NCBI RefSeq assembly: GCF_000585215.1
Contig: NZ_AONC01000036.1
Location: 1-57,646 of the forward strand
Source of the DNA: Imhoffiella purpurea
Lineage (GTDB): Bacteria; Pseudomonadota; Gammaproteobacteria; Chromatiales; Chromatiaceae
Reading direction: 5' to 3'
Length of the DNA: 57,646 bases
Below are positions 31,587 to 42,157 of the stretch, piece by piece. Under the pieces are notes generated by a model, which was not told the DNA's origin, searched no databases, and saw only the letters and a list, made by a program, of their open reading frames with translations. Position 1 is the first letter of the stretch; every line of letters starts with the position of its first letter. A program made the position numbers and the translations under genes.

Positions 31587-32978
31587 ATGTTTTTCAAGCA
31601 GTTCTATTTGGAGAGTCTCGGCCATGCGTCCTATTTCGTCGGCTCGGAGGAGACCGGCGATGCCTTCGTGCTCGACGTGCGCCGCGATGTGGACACCTAT
31701 TTCCAGACCGCCCGCGAGCAGGGCATGCGGATCCGCTATGCCTGCGACACCCACCAGCACAACGACTATCTGACCGGGATCTGCGAGCTGCCCGAACGCG
31801 GCGACATCGAGCTGCTCTCGGGGGCCCGGGCCGAGCTCGGATACGCGGTCACACCGATGGACGACGGCCAGCGGCTGGAGATGGGCGAGGTGTCCATCGA
31901 GTTCCTGCATACGCCGGGACACACGCCCGAGCACATCAGTCTCGTGCTCACCGACCGCTCGCGCGGCGACGAGCCGGCCATCTTCTTCTCCGGCGGTGCC
32001 CTGCTGGTCGGCGACCTGGCGCGACCGGATCTGCTCGGCGGTTCGGAGGAGGCGAAAAAGAGTGCGGAGGCCTTCTGCCAGACCCTGCAGAGCAAGGTGC
32101 TGACCCTGCCGGACTTCGTCGAGGTCTATCCGACCCACGTCGCCGGCTCGCTCTGCGGGGGCAACATCGGCAGCCGGCTCTCGACCACGGTCGGCTACGA
32201 GCGGCGCATGAACCAGCTGCTCGCGCGCCTCACCGACGTCGACGGCTTCGTCGGCCAGTGCATGGATCTGACCGATCTGCCCTCGGTTCCGCCCTATTGG
32301 CCGCGCATGCGCAAGCTCAACAGCGAGGGGCCGCCGCCGCTCGGCGTGCTGGCCGATCCGCCCCCGCTCGGCGTGGATGAGGTCGACCGCTTGCGGCGCG
32401 ACGGCGTCACGGTGCTCGATTGCCGTTCGCCCGAGGCCTTCACCGCGCACATTCCTGGCGCGCTCAACGTCGGCGTCGGCACCTCGTTCGCGACCTGGGC
32501 CGGGAGCGTGGTGCCCTACGACCGGCCCATCGTCCTGGTGCTCGAGCAGCCGGGCGACCTCTGGGAGGTCTGCTGGCAGCTGCTGCGGATCGGGTACGAA
32601 CTTCCTGTCGGCTGGCTCTCGGGCGGAATGTTCGCTTGGCGCACGGCGGGGATGCCGATCGATATCCTGCCGCAATGGACCGTTTGGGAGCTGAACGAGC
32701 AGATCGGGAAGCCCAACGATCTCATGGTGTTGGACGTACGCCAGCCGGCCGAATGGAGCGCCGGACACATTCCCCAGGCCGTCCATATCACGGGTGCCGA
32801 AATCCGGCGGCGTGCCGACGAGATCCCCAAGGGCCGGCCGGTCGCGGTCGTCTGCGGCAGCGGCTTCCGGTCCTCGGTCGCTGCGAGCGTCCTCAAGCGT
32901 CAAGGTCACAAGGCGGTGTTCAACGTGCTCGGCGGAATGACCGGCTGGCAGGCGGAATCCCTGCCGGTCACCCCATAG
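31587..32978 (+). CDS. Persulfide dioxygenase-rhodanese fusion protein
   Basis: A 463-residue protein. Residues 1-250 are a metallo-beta-lactamase-fold domain of the ETHE1/persulfide dioxygenase type, with the ligands in DTHQHNDY, HTPGHTPEH and VGDLARPDLLG (His, His, Asp). Two rhodanese domains follow. The first (about 265-355) lacks the active cysteine, reading VLVLEQPGDLW where Cys-x-x-Gly would be. The second (about 360-463) has it in VVCGSGFRSS. So one active and one dead rhodanese unit are present. The enzyme should oxidise glutathione persulfide to sulfite. AGGAG precedes the ATG at 31587. Confidence 0.9.
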   Translation: MFFKQFYLESLGHASYFVGSEETGDAFVLDVRRDVDTYFQTAREQGMRIRYACDTHQHNDYLTGICELPERGDIELLSGARAELGYAVTPMDDGQRLEMGEVSIEFLHTPGHTPEHISLVLTDRSRGDEPAIFFSGGALLVGDLARPDLLGGSEEAKKSAEAFCQTLQSKVLTLPDFVEVYPTHVAGSLCGGNIGSRLSTTVGYERRMNQLLARLTDVDGFVGQCMDLTDLPSVPPYWPRMRKLNSEGPPPLGVLADPPPLGVDEVDRLRRDGVTVLDCRSPEAFTAHIPGALNVGVGTSFATWAGSVVPYDRPIVLVLEQPGDLWEVCWQLLRIGYELPVGWLSGGMFAWRTAGMPIDILPQWTVWELNEQIGKPNDLMVLDVRQPAEWSAGHIPQAVHITGAEIRRRADEIPKGRPVAVVCGSGFRSSVAASVLKRQGHKAVFNVLGGMTGWQAESLPVTP

Positions 32979-33203
32979 CCGGTCCTTCGCCCGACCGGGG
33001 ATTGCGCCCAGGATGCGCGCGGGGCATTGCCACCGATCGCCGGCTGGTATCAACCGGGCGATTCCGGCATGGATCCTCGACGGGCGTTCCTCCCGCGCCC
33101 GCCCGTCTCCGCTGCCGGGCCGAGGCACGCGTTGGCATGGAAGCCGCTCGTGCTTCTTGCAGGACGGTGCGGATCCGCCGAGGAGACGCATCTTGAAGAC
33201 ACG

Positions 33204-33671
33204 ATGAAGAAGGTATCCAAAATGACATTGATCCAAACGATGAGGACGCAATTCAAGGCGCTGGATCCCGACAGATCGCTGGACGTCGCCGCCAAGGAGA
33301 TGGCCCTGTCCGGTCAATGGCTGCTGCCGGTGTGCATCGGTTCGCGGCTGGTGGGAAGCCTGTCGCTGCAGGATCTGGTGTCCTTTTGCTTCGGCGATGA
33401 GGGTTCGGACGCGGACGAGGAGCGGGCGCGCGATCGGACGGTCGCCGATGTCATGAAGCGCGATCCCCTGAGCTGCGGGATGGAGACCAGCCTGGAGGAC
33501 GTGAGGAGCCTGATCTTCAGCCGGCGTCAGCCGGCGGTCTGCGTGACCAGTTCCGAGGGGGATCTGGTCGGCATGATCGATGCCTTCGAGGTCGTCGACT
33601 CGCTCTCGGTGCCCCAGGCCTTTTCCGGTCCCGAGCCCGATGAGGTGCACCAGATCCGCGGCGACACCTGA
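33204..33671 (+). CDS. CBS-domain-pair protein
   Basis: A 155-residue protein consisting of a pair of CBS motifs (first about residues 15-65 including LPVCIGSRLVGSLSLQDLV; second about 80-140 including VADVMKRDPLSCGMETSLEDV and GDLVGMIDAFEVVD). Such pairs bind adenosine nucleotides and sense energy state. The ATG at 33204 is chosen; the ATG at 33222 (with GAAGG before it) is an alternative. It stands 53 bp before ftsH and may regulate or share a transcript with it. Confidence 0.8.
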   Translation: MKKVSKMTLIQTMRTQFKALDPDRSLDVAAKEMALSGQWLLPVCIGSRLVGSLSLQDLVSFCFGDEGSDADEERARDRTVADVMKRDPLSCGMETSLEDVRSLIFSRRQPAVCVTSSEGDLVGMIDAFEVVDSLSVPQAFSGPEPDEVHQIRGDT

Positions 33672-33724
33672 TCGATTGGCCGAGTGCCGCAATCCATCGG
33701 GTCGGAAGAGAAGGAGAACAGCAG

Positions 33725-35665
<1,941 letters not shown>

Positions 35666-35793
35666 AGAAGGGCGTCGTTGCCTTGGGTCCGGTGTCCGTT
35701 CAGTCCTTGGACCTCGAAATCAGTCGCAGCCGGCACTTCGCGTGAGAGCCGCTGCGCCCTCCGCATCCGCCCGCGTGGCGGGAGGTGATTCCC

Positions 35794-37248
35794 ATGCATA
35801 GCCCCACGGCATTTCTCCGCATCCCGAGGGTTGAGCCGGAGCGCCAGGCGCCCGGCCGGCGCATTCGCCACTGGCACGAGTACGAGCATCCGCTGCCCGA
35901 TCCACGGGCCGCCGAACAGGGCGCGCGCTGCATGGACTGCGGCGTGCCCTGGTGTCACGGCTATTGCCCGGTGCACAACCAGATCCCGGAGTGGAACGCC
36001 CTGGTGAGCGAGGACGAGTGGCGCGCGGCCTGGGAGCAGCTCGAGTCCACCAACAACTTCCCCGAGCTGACGGGACGGCTCTGCCCGGCGCCCTGCGAGG
36101 ACGCCTGCACGCTGCGGCTCAGCGGCTCGCCGGTGACCATCCGCGCCATCGAGCTGGCGATCGTCGAGCACGCCTGGCAGCGCGGCTGGGTGAGGCCGCA
36201 ACGGCCGAGTTCGGCATCCCTGGACGCGCCGGCCGGACAGGTGTCCGTGGTCGGTTCGGGTCCCGCCGGGCTCGCCTGCGCCCAGCAGCTCGCCCGCGCT
36301 GGGCATGCGGTCACCGTCTACGAGGCCGCGCCGAAGATCGGCGGACTGCTGCGCTACGGGATCCCCGACTTCCGTCTCGAAAAACGGATCCTGGACCGGC
36401 GTCTGGATCAGATGCGCGAGGAGGGCGTGCGCTTCCGCACGGGCGTCAGGGTCGGTGCGGACCTGCCCGCGCGGGACCTGATGACGGAGGGCGGCGTCCT
36501 GGTGCTCGCCTGCGGATCGAGCACGCCGCGGGACGTCACGGTTCCGGGCCGAGGGCTCGGGGGCGTCCATTTCGCGCTCGACTATCTGAGCGGACAGAAC
36601 CGCTCGCTCGACCGCGGGATGGAAAGGGGACGGTACATGGATGCGTGCGATCTGGACGTGGTGGTCATCGGCGGCGGGGACACGGGATCGGACTGCGTCG
36701 GCACGGCGATCCGCCAGGGGGCGCGAAGCGTCACCCAGATCCAGTATCACGCCGAGCCCCCGCATCAGGGCGACGTGCTGACGCACTGGCCCGAGCCGGT
36801 TCCCGAGCTCAAGCCCAACGACCACGAGGCCGAGGGCGGACGGCGCATCTGGGGCTGGGAGACGGTCGCCTTCCGCGCGGACGGGGAGCGGGTCGCCGGG
36901 GTCGATCTGCAGCGTCTGCACTGGTCCCGCGCCGACGACGGCCGCTGGCGGCGCGAGCCGGTGACGGGCGAGTCGCGGCGTCTGCCGGCCCAGCTGGTGC
37001 TGATCGCGATCGGCTATCGGCACCCGGCCCACGGCGACGTCATCGCCGAACTGGATCTGAGCCTCGACGGCCGCGGGAACATCGCCGCCGGCGACGGCGA
37101 CTATCGCGCGAGCCGCGAGGGCGTCTTCGCCTGCGGGGACGCGCGGCGCGGTCAGTCGCTGATCGTCTGGGCCATCCGCGAGGGGCGCCAGTGCGCCGAG
37201 TCCGTGGACACCTATGTGCGCGGGGGCAGCGAGCTGCCGAGGGTGTGA
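35794..37248 (+). CDS. gltD: Glutamate synthase small subunit-like oxidoreductase
   Basis: A 484-residue GltD-family flavoprotein. Cysteine motifs for two [4Fe-4S] clusters are in the N-terminal part (CMDCGVPWCHGYCPV, CPAPCEDACTL). The FAD motif is GSGPAGLACAQQ (about residue 152) and the NADPH motif is GGGDTGSDC (about 293). I chose the ATG at 35794 because GGAGGTG lies six bases upstream. It would transfer electrons from NADPH to a partner such as the GltB-like protein at 38723. The symbol is given for family only; the real partner is not proven. Confidence 0.85.
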   Translation: MHSPTAFLRIPRVEPERQAPGRRIRHWHEYEHPLPDPRAAEQGARCMDCGVPWCHGYCPVHNQIPEWNALVSEDEWRAAWEQLESTNNFPELTGRLCPAPCEDACTLRLSGSPVTIRAIELAIVEHAWQRGWVRPQRPSSASLDAPAGQVSVVGSGPAGLACAQQLARAGHAVTVYEAAPKIGGLLRYGIPDFRLEKRILDRRLDQMREEGVRFRTGVRVGADLPARDLMTEGGVLVLACGSSTPRDVTVPGRGLGGVHFALDYLSGQNRSLDRGMERGRYMDACDLDVVVIGGGDTGSDCVGTAIRQGARSVTQIQYHAEPPHQGDVLTHWPEPVPELKPNDHEAEGGRRIWGWETVAFRADGERVAGVDLQRLHWSRADDGRWRREPVTGESRRLPAQLVLIAIGYRHPAHGDVIAELDLSLDGRGNIAAGDGDYRASREGVFACGDARRGQSLIVWAIREGRQCAESVDTYVRGGSELPRV

Positions 37249-37430
37249 TGTTTCGATCGGGGCTTATCCCCCCGGGCCTGGTGGATCCCACGCCTTTACA
37301 TCGGCCGACCGGGGCGGCGGTCTGGCCGTCAGACCGGGCTGCGGCCGATATTCGAGATCTTGGCAAGGTGAATGCAGGAATCCAGACGAAGGCCAACCTC
37401 GCAGCCATCCGTCAGATTAGGAGGAGATCC

Positions 37431-37934
37431 ATGATCAGCTTACGCACATTTGGACCGACGGCATTTGCGATCGCGGCACTGGCATACGCACCTGTCGCGG
37501 CAATCGCCGAGGGAGACAGCTATTACGAGATGTCGCCCGATCCCGAGCACTTCGAATCCCGTACCCAAACCTCGCTGGATATCCCGAGACAGGTGGAATC
37601 GCGCATCAAGCCCTCGCAGCCCGGGACGGCGACCGGCTCGGTTGCGAAGGGAACCGCGGATTTCGTCGGCAAGGCGCTCGTCGACGATTCGGGTGACGAA
37701 CTGGGGACGATCGAGGGGATCGTGCGTCATCGCGCGACCGGCCGTCTGAATGCGCTCGTCTCGGTCGGCGGATTCGCCGGTGTCGGCACCGAGCTGGCCG
37801 CGGTCCCGTTGGAGGATCTCGAGCGGCGCAGCGAGGGCTATGCGGCCCCCGACTTCGCCAACTCGGAGAAGACCCTGATCTCCCGTCTCGAGTACGACGC
37901 CTCCGATTACGTGCCCGTTTCGGTGTCGAACTGA
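37431..37934 (+). CDS. Exported PRC-barrel domain protein
   Basis: A 167-residue protein with an N-terminal signal peptide (about residues 1-25, LAYAPVAAIA-EG). A linker follows, and then a PRC-barrel-like segment at about 80-140 (VGKALVDDSGDELGTIEGIV, LNALVSVGGFAGVGTELAAV). PRC barrels are small binding modules seen in photosynthetic reaction centre H subunit and RimM. Here it is a secreted form of unknown binding role. AGGAGGAG precedes the ATG. Confidence 0.75.
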   Translation: MISLRTFGPTAFAIAALAYAPVAAIAEGDSYYEMSPDPEHFESRTQTSLDIPRQVESRIKPSQPGTATGSVAKGTADFVGKALVDDSGDELGTIEGIVRHRATGRLNALVSVGGFAGVGTELAAVPLEDLERRSEGYAAPDFANSEKTLISRLEYDASDYVPVSVSN

Positions 37935-38115
37935 CGGCGGATCAGGAGTCGGACTCGCGACTCTTCTTTCCGCTGAGTCCGAGCAGGGACGCGCGTCCAT
38001 CAACCGTCCCGGGCACGGCTTCCGGGGCGCGTGGCCGAGGGGCGGGTGACATTCCGCCCGACTGGGTCCAACTCGAAACCTGTTGCATTCGTCGAACGAT
38101 AGGAGGCCTTGGGTC

Positions 38116-38664
38116 ATGAAGGTATTGGGTATCAGTGGCAGTCTCAGAGCCGGTTCCTACAACGGCGCCTTGCTGAGGATCGCCGGGCAGCGGCTCGGGG
38201 ACGGCATCCGCTTGGAGATCCACGATCTGTCCGCGATCCCGCTCTACGACGCGTCGCTGGACGGGGAGGTGAAGCCCGAGCCCGTCCGGACGCTGCTGGA
38301 GGCGATCGCATCGTCCCAGGCCCTGCTGTTCGCGACGCCCGAGTACAACTACAGCATCCCGGGTGTGCTCAAGAACGCGATCGACTGGGCCTCGCGCCCG
38401 GCCTATGCCTCCGTGCTGGCCAACAGGCCGGCCGGCATCCTGAGCGCGTCCATGAGCGCGGTCGGCGGCGCCAGGGCACAGGCGCATCTGCGCGACGTGC
38501 TGGCGGCCACGCTGACCCCCGTCTATCCCTCGCCGGACTTCCTCCTGCCCATGGCCCAGAATGCATTCGACGACCAGGGTGTGCTGCAGGACGAGGCGGC
38601 TCTCGCACGTCTCGAGCCCTATCTTCGAGGTTTCCTCGACTGGGTGATCGCACACGGCCGTTAG
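38116..38664 (+). CDS. NADPH-dependent FMN reductase family protein
   Basis: A 182-residue flavodoxin-like NAD(P)H:FMN/quinone reductase. The FMN-phosphate loop GISGSLRAGSYN is at the N-terminus. The signature TPEYNYSIPGVLKNAIDWAS is at about 76-95. These proteins reduce FMN or quinones with NADPH and often protect from oxidative stress. AGGAGG lies about 10 bases upstream of the ATG. It lies in the same-strand series with gltD and the GltB-like gene. Confidence 0.88.
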   Translation: MKVLGISGSLRAGSYNGALLRIAGQRLGDGIRLEIHDLSAIPLYDASLDGEVKPEPVRTLLEAIASSQALLFATPEYNYSIPGVLKNAIDWASRPAYASVLANRPAGILSASMSAVGGARAQAHLRDVLAATLTPVYPSPDFLLPMAQNAFDDQGVLQDEAALARLEPYLRGFLDWVIAHGR

Positions 38665-38722
38665 GGTCTCCTTGGATGCACCGCAACGAAGAGACTCCAC
38701 CCCACCCGACGAGCCGTCCCAC

Positions 38723-40387
38723 ATGACCCAATTCCTGCACGCCGCGATACGCGCCATGGTCCCGCTGCTGGCCCTGCTCGCGAGCCTCCTGGCCGCGCTC
38801 CTGGCGCCTGACTCGGGTGTCGCGCTGACGATCTACACCCTGAGCGCCTTCCTGCTGCTGCTCGGGCTGATCGACGTCCTCCAGAACGGCAACGCGGTGA
38901 TCCGCAATTACCCGGTCGCCGGTCACATTCGCTTCCTCGGCTACCGGCTGCGGCCGTTCCTGCGCCAGTACATCGTCGAGGACGATCTGGAAGGGACCCC
39001 GCTCAGCTTCGAGGCTCGCAACCTGGTCAAGGCGCGGGCCAAGGGCGATACGGATACGCACCCCTTCGGCTCCGAGCGCGCGATGGACGCGGACGGCTAT
39101 GTCTGGGTGTCGCACTCGATCGCCCCGGTCGCGGATCCGGACACCGATCCCCGGGTGCGCGTCGGCGGCGATCAATGCCGCCAGCCCTACGAGGCCTCGC
39201 TGCTGAACGTCTCGGCGATGAGCTTCGGGGCCCTGTCGGCCCGGGCGATCGAGGCCTTGAATCTCGGGGCCGCCAAGGGCGGCTTCTATCAGGACACCGG
39301 GGAGGGCGGTCTCTCCGACTACCACCTCCGGCACGGCGGCGACCTGGTCTGGGAGCTCGGCTCCGGGTATTTCGGCGCGCGCGACCGTCAGGGCCGGTTC
39401 GATCCCGAGTCCTTCCGCGACAAGGCCCAGCGGGAGTCGGTCCGGATGACCGAGATCAAACTGTCACAGGGCGCCAAGCCCGGACACGGCGGCCTGCTGC
39501 CCGCGGCCAAGGTCACCGATGAGATCGCCGCGGTCCGTCAGGTCCCGGCGCACCGCGACTGTCTCTCGCCGCGCGGCCACTCCGCCTTCTCCACCCCGGT
39601 CGGGCTGCTGGAATTCGCGGCCCGCATGCGCGATCTGTCCGGCGGCAAGCCGGTGGGGATCAAGCTCTGCGTCGGCCAGCCGCACGAGGTCATGGCGCTG
39701 ATGAAGGCGATGCTGAAGACGGGCATCCGGCTCGACTTCATCATCGTCGACGGCGCCGAGGGCGGCACCGGCGCGGCGCCCCTGGAGCTCTCGGACTGGG
39801 TCGGCATGCCGCTGAAGGAGGGGCTGGCGGTGGTGCGCAACGCCCTGGAGGGCAGCGGACTGCGCCGCCATGTCCGTCTCGCCGCCAGCGGCAAGGTCTA
39901 TTCCGGCATGGGCATCGCCCACAACCTGGCCGTGGGGGCCGACTGGTGCAATGCCGCGCGGGCCTTCATGTTCTCGGTCGGCTGTATCCAGTCCAAGCGC
40001 TGCCATCTGGGAACCTGTCCGACCGGGGTCGCGACCCAGGATCCCTGGCGCCAGGCCGGGCTGGTGCCCGGGGTGCAGGGCGAGCGCGCGGCCCGCTTCC
40101 ACCGCAAGACCATCGAGGCGCTCGTCGGCATCACGGCCGCGTGCGGCCTGACCCATCCCGCGGATCTGCAGCCGCACCATCTGGCGATCCGCACCGGCCC
40201 CGCGGAGGCCAAGCCGCTGGACGAGCTCCAGCACTTTCTCCCCGAAGGGATCCTGCTCGAGGATCCGCAGAGCACCCAGTATGCCGAATTCTGGGAGGCG
40301 GCCGATCCAGACACCTTCGCGCCCCGGATCGATCTGACCGAGCGGCGCGTCTCCATCGACGAACGCAACACGGGGCTGTTCACATGA
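38723..40387 (+). CDS. FMN-binding glutamate-synthase-family protein with membrane anchor
   Basis: A 554-residue GltB-like protein. Two hydrophobic helices at the N-terminus (residues about 7-30 and 35-52) would anchor it to the membrane. The (beta/alpha)8 synthase domain then reads as SAMSFGALSARAIEALN, GEGGLSDYH, KPGHGGLLPAAKV, VDGAEGGTGAAP and a cluster motif CIQSKRCHLGTCPTGVATQ. The N-terminal class-II glutaminase domain of GltB is missing, so glutamine cannot be used directly. It may use ammonia or have another flavin reaction. It overlaps the next gene by 4 bp. Confidence 0.85.
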   Translation: MTQFLHAAIRAMVPLLALLASLLAALLAPDSGVALTIYTLSAFLLLLGLIDVLQNGNAVIRNYPVAGHIRFLGYRLRPFLRQYIVEDDLEGTPLSFEARNLVKARAKGDTDTHPFGSERAMDADGYVWVSHSIAPVADPDTDPRVRVGGDQCRQPYEASLLNVSAMSFGALSARAIEALNLGAAKGGFYQDTGEGGLSDYHLRHGGDLVWELGSGYFGARDRQGRFDPESFRDKAQRESVRMTEIKLSQGAKPGHGGLLPAAKVTDEIAAVRQVPAHRDCLSPRGHSAFSTPVGLLEFAARMRDLSGGKPVGIKLCVGQPHEVMALMKAMLKTGIRLDFIIVDGAEGGTGAAPLELSDWVGMPLKEGLAVVRNALEGSGLRRHVRLAASGKVYSGMGIAHNLAVGADWCNAARAFMFSVGCIQSKRCHLGTCPTGVATQDPWRQAGLVPGVQGERAARFHRKTIEALVGITAACGLTHPADLQPHHLAIRTGPAEAKPLDELQHFLPEGILLEDPQSTQYAEFWEAADPDTFAPRIDLTERRVSIDERNTGLFT

Positions 40388-42099
40388 GCACGAGCGTATC
40401 CGAGACCATCGTCGACACCCTGCTGCAGGCCGGCGCGCGGCGCTGCTACGGGATCGTCGGCGACACCATCAACCATTTCACCGACGCGGTGCGCCGCTCC
40501 GAGCTGGAGTGGGTGCATGTGCGCCACGAGGAGGCCGGCGGTCTGGCCGCCGGGGGCGAGTCCTACATGACGGGCGAGCTGGCCGCCTGTGCCGGCACCT
40601 GCGGTCCGGGCAGTCTGCACTTCCTGAACGGCATCTTCGAGAGCCACCGCAACGGCGCCCCTGTGGTGCTGATCGCCTCGAACGTCGACCGGAGCGAGGA
40701 AGGGCTGGGCTTTCCCCAGGAGGTCGATCAGAAGCGGCTCTACGAGCAATGCTCGGTGTTCTGCGAGCGGATCGCGCACCCGGATCAGGCACGCCGCATC
40801 GCCGTGCAGGCGGCCCAGGCCGCGCTGGCGCGGCGGGGCGTCGCGGTGCTGATCGTCAACGGCGATCTGCTGCAGGAGACCTGCCACGACGCGTTGCCCT
40901 GGCGCGTGAATCGCGCCGCTCCGGTGACCCTGCCCTCGGAACCGGAGCTCACGGCCATCGCCGAGGCCGTCGACGTCGCCGCACGCACCACCCTCTACGT
41001 CGGCATCGGTGCGCGCGGCGCGCACGACCGGCTGATCGCATTCGCCGACCGGATCAAGGCCCCGATCGTCCATACGACGCGCGCCAAGGAGTTCGTCGAG
41101 CCGGACAATCCGTTCAACGTCGGCATGACCGGCATCCTGGGCAATCGCGCCGGCATGGAGGCGGTCGCCGATTGCGATCTGCTGCTGACCCTGGGCACCG
41201 ATTTCGCCTACACCCAGTTCTATCCGGACGCGGCGCGGATCATCCAGATCGACATCGACCCGACGCGTCTGGGGCGGCGCACCCCGGTCGACATCGGCGT
41301 GGTCGGCGACGTGGGGGCGACGCTCGAGGCGCTGACCGAGCGGGTCGCGCCCCGCCGCGACGGGACGCATCTGGAGCGGGCGCTGGACCGCTGGCGGCAG
41401 GACCAGGACGACTACCGGGCGCGCGGCGCCGTGAAGGATCCGAACCTCGTCCATCCGCAGCAGCTGACCCAGGCGCTGGACCGGCTCGCCGCCCCGGACG
41501 CCATCTTCACGGCCGATGGGGGCTCGCCGATGGTCTGGCTGCTGCGCCATCTGAGCGCCAACGGTCAGCGGCGCTTCCTGACCAGTCTCCTGCACGGGAC
41601 CATGGCCAACGCCTATCCGCAGGCCATCGGCATCCAGAAGGCCTATCCGGACCGGCAGGTGATCGCCCTGTGCGGCGACGGCGGCATGACCATGCTGATG
41701 GGCGACCTGCTGACGCTGGTGCAGGAACGGCTTCCGGTGAAGCTGCTCGTCTTCAACAACGGCTCCCTGGGCTTCGTCGAGATGGAGCAGCGCGTCGAGG
41801 GTCTGCTCGACGCCTACACCGAGCTGAAGAACCCGGACTTCGGCAAGATGGCCGAGGCCTGCGGTCTCTACGGGGACCGCGTCGAGCGCGCGGATCGCCT
41901 GGAGGAGGCGCTCGCCTCGTGGCTGGCGCACGAGGGTCCGGCCCTGCTGGATGTCGCCGTGAACCGCTTCGAGCTGGTCATGCCGCCCAAGGTGGAGGCC
42001 GGCCAGGTCGCCTCGACCGCGCTGTTCGGTCTCAAGGCGGTGCTCAACGGACGCACCGACGAGGTGGTCGATCTGCTGAAGGACAATTTCGTGCGATAG
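40384..42099 (+). CDS. poxB: Pyruvate dehydrogenase (quinone)/pyruvate oxidase-type ThDP enzyme
   Basis: A 571-residue thiamine-diphosphate enzyme, probably oxidising pyruvate to acetate and CO2 with electrons to quinone. It has the catalytic Glu in VRHEEAGGLAAG (about residue 49), the middle FAD domain with GILGNRAGM, and the ThDP motif GDGGMT...NNGSLGF. The C-terminal segment (FELVMPPKVEAG...ALFGLKAVLNGR, then DEVVDLLKDNF) matches the lipid-activated membrane peptide of E. coli PoxB. It overlaps the upstream gene by 4 bp. The pair with the GltB-like protein is a coupled operon. Confidence 0.9.
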   Translation: MSTSVSETIVDTLLQAGARRCYGIVGDTINHFTDAVRRSELEWVHVRHEEAGGLAAGGESYMTGELAACAGTCGPGSLHFLNGIFESHRNGAPVVLIASNVDRSEEGLGFPQEVDQKRLYEQCSVFCERIAHPDQARRIAVQAAQAALARRGVAVLIVNGDLLQETCHDALPWRVNRAAPVTLPSEPELTAIAEAVDVAARTTLYVGIGARGAHDRLIAFADRIKAPIVHTTRAKEFVEPDNPFNVGMTGILGNRAGMEAVADCDLLLTLGTDFAYTQFYPDAARIIQIDIDPTRLGRRTPVDIGVVGDVGATLEALTERVAPRRDGTHLERALDRWRQDQDDYRARGAVKDPNLVHPQQLTQALDRLAAPDAIFTADGGSPMVWLLRHLSANGQRRFLTSLLHGTMANAYPQAIGIQKAYPDRQVIALCGDGGMTMLMGDLLTLVQERLPVKLLVFNNGSLGFVEMEQRVEGLLDAYTELKNPDFGKMAEACGLYGDRVERADRLEEALASWLAHEGPALLDVAVNRFELVMPPKVEAGQVASTALFGLKAVLNGRTDEVVDLLKDNFVR

Positions 42100-42157
42100 G
42101 CGGGATGCGACGAGCGGTCGTCGGAGTCCAGCGCCGGTCAGGCCGTTGGGGAGTCCG

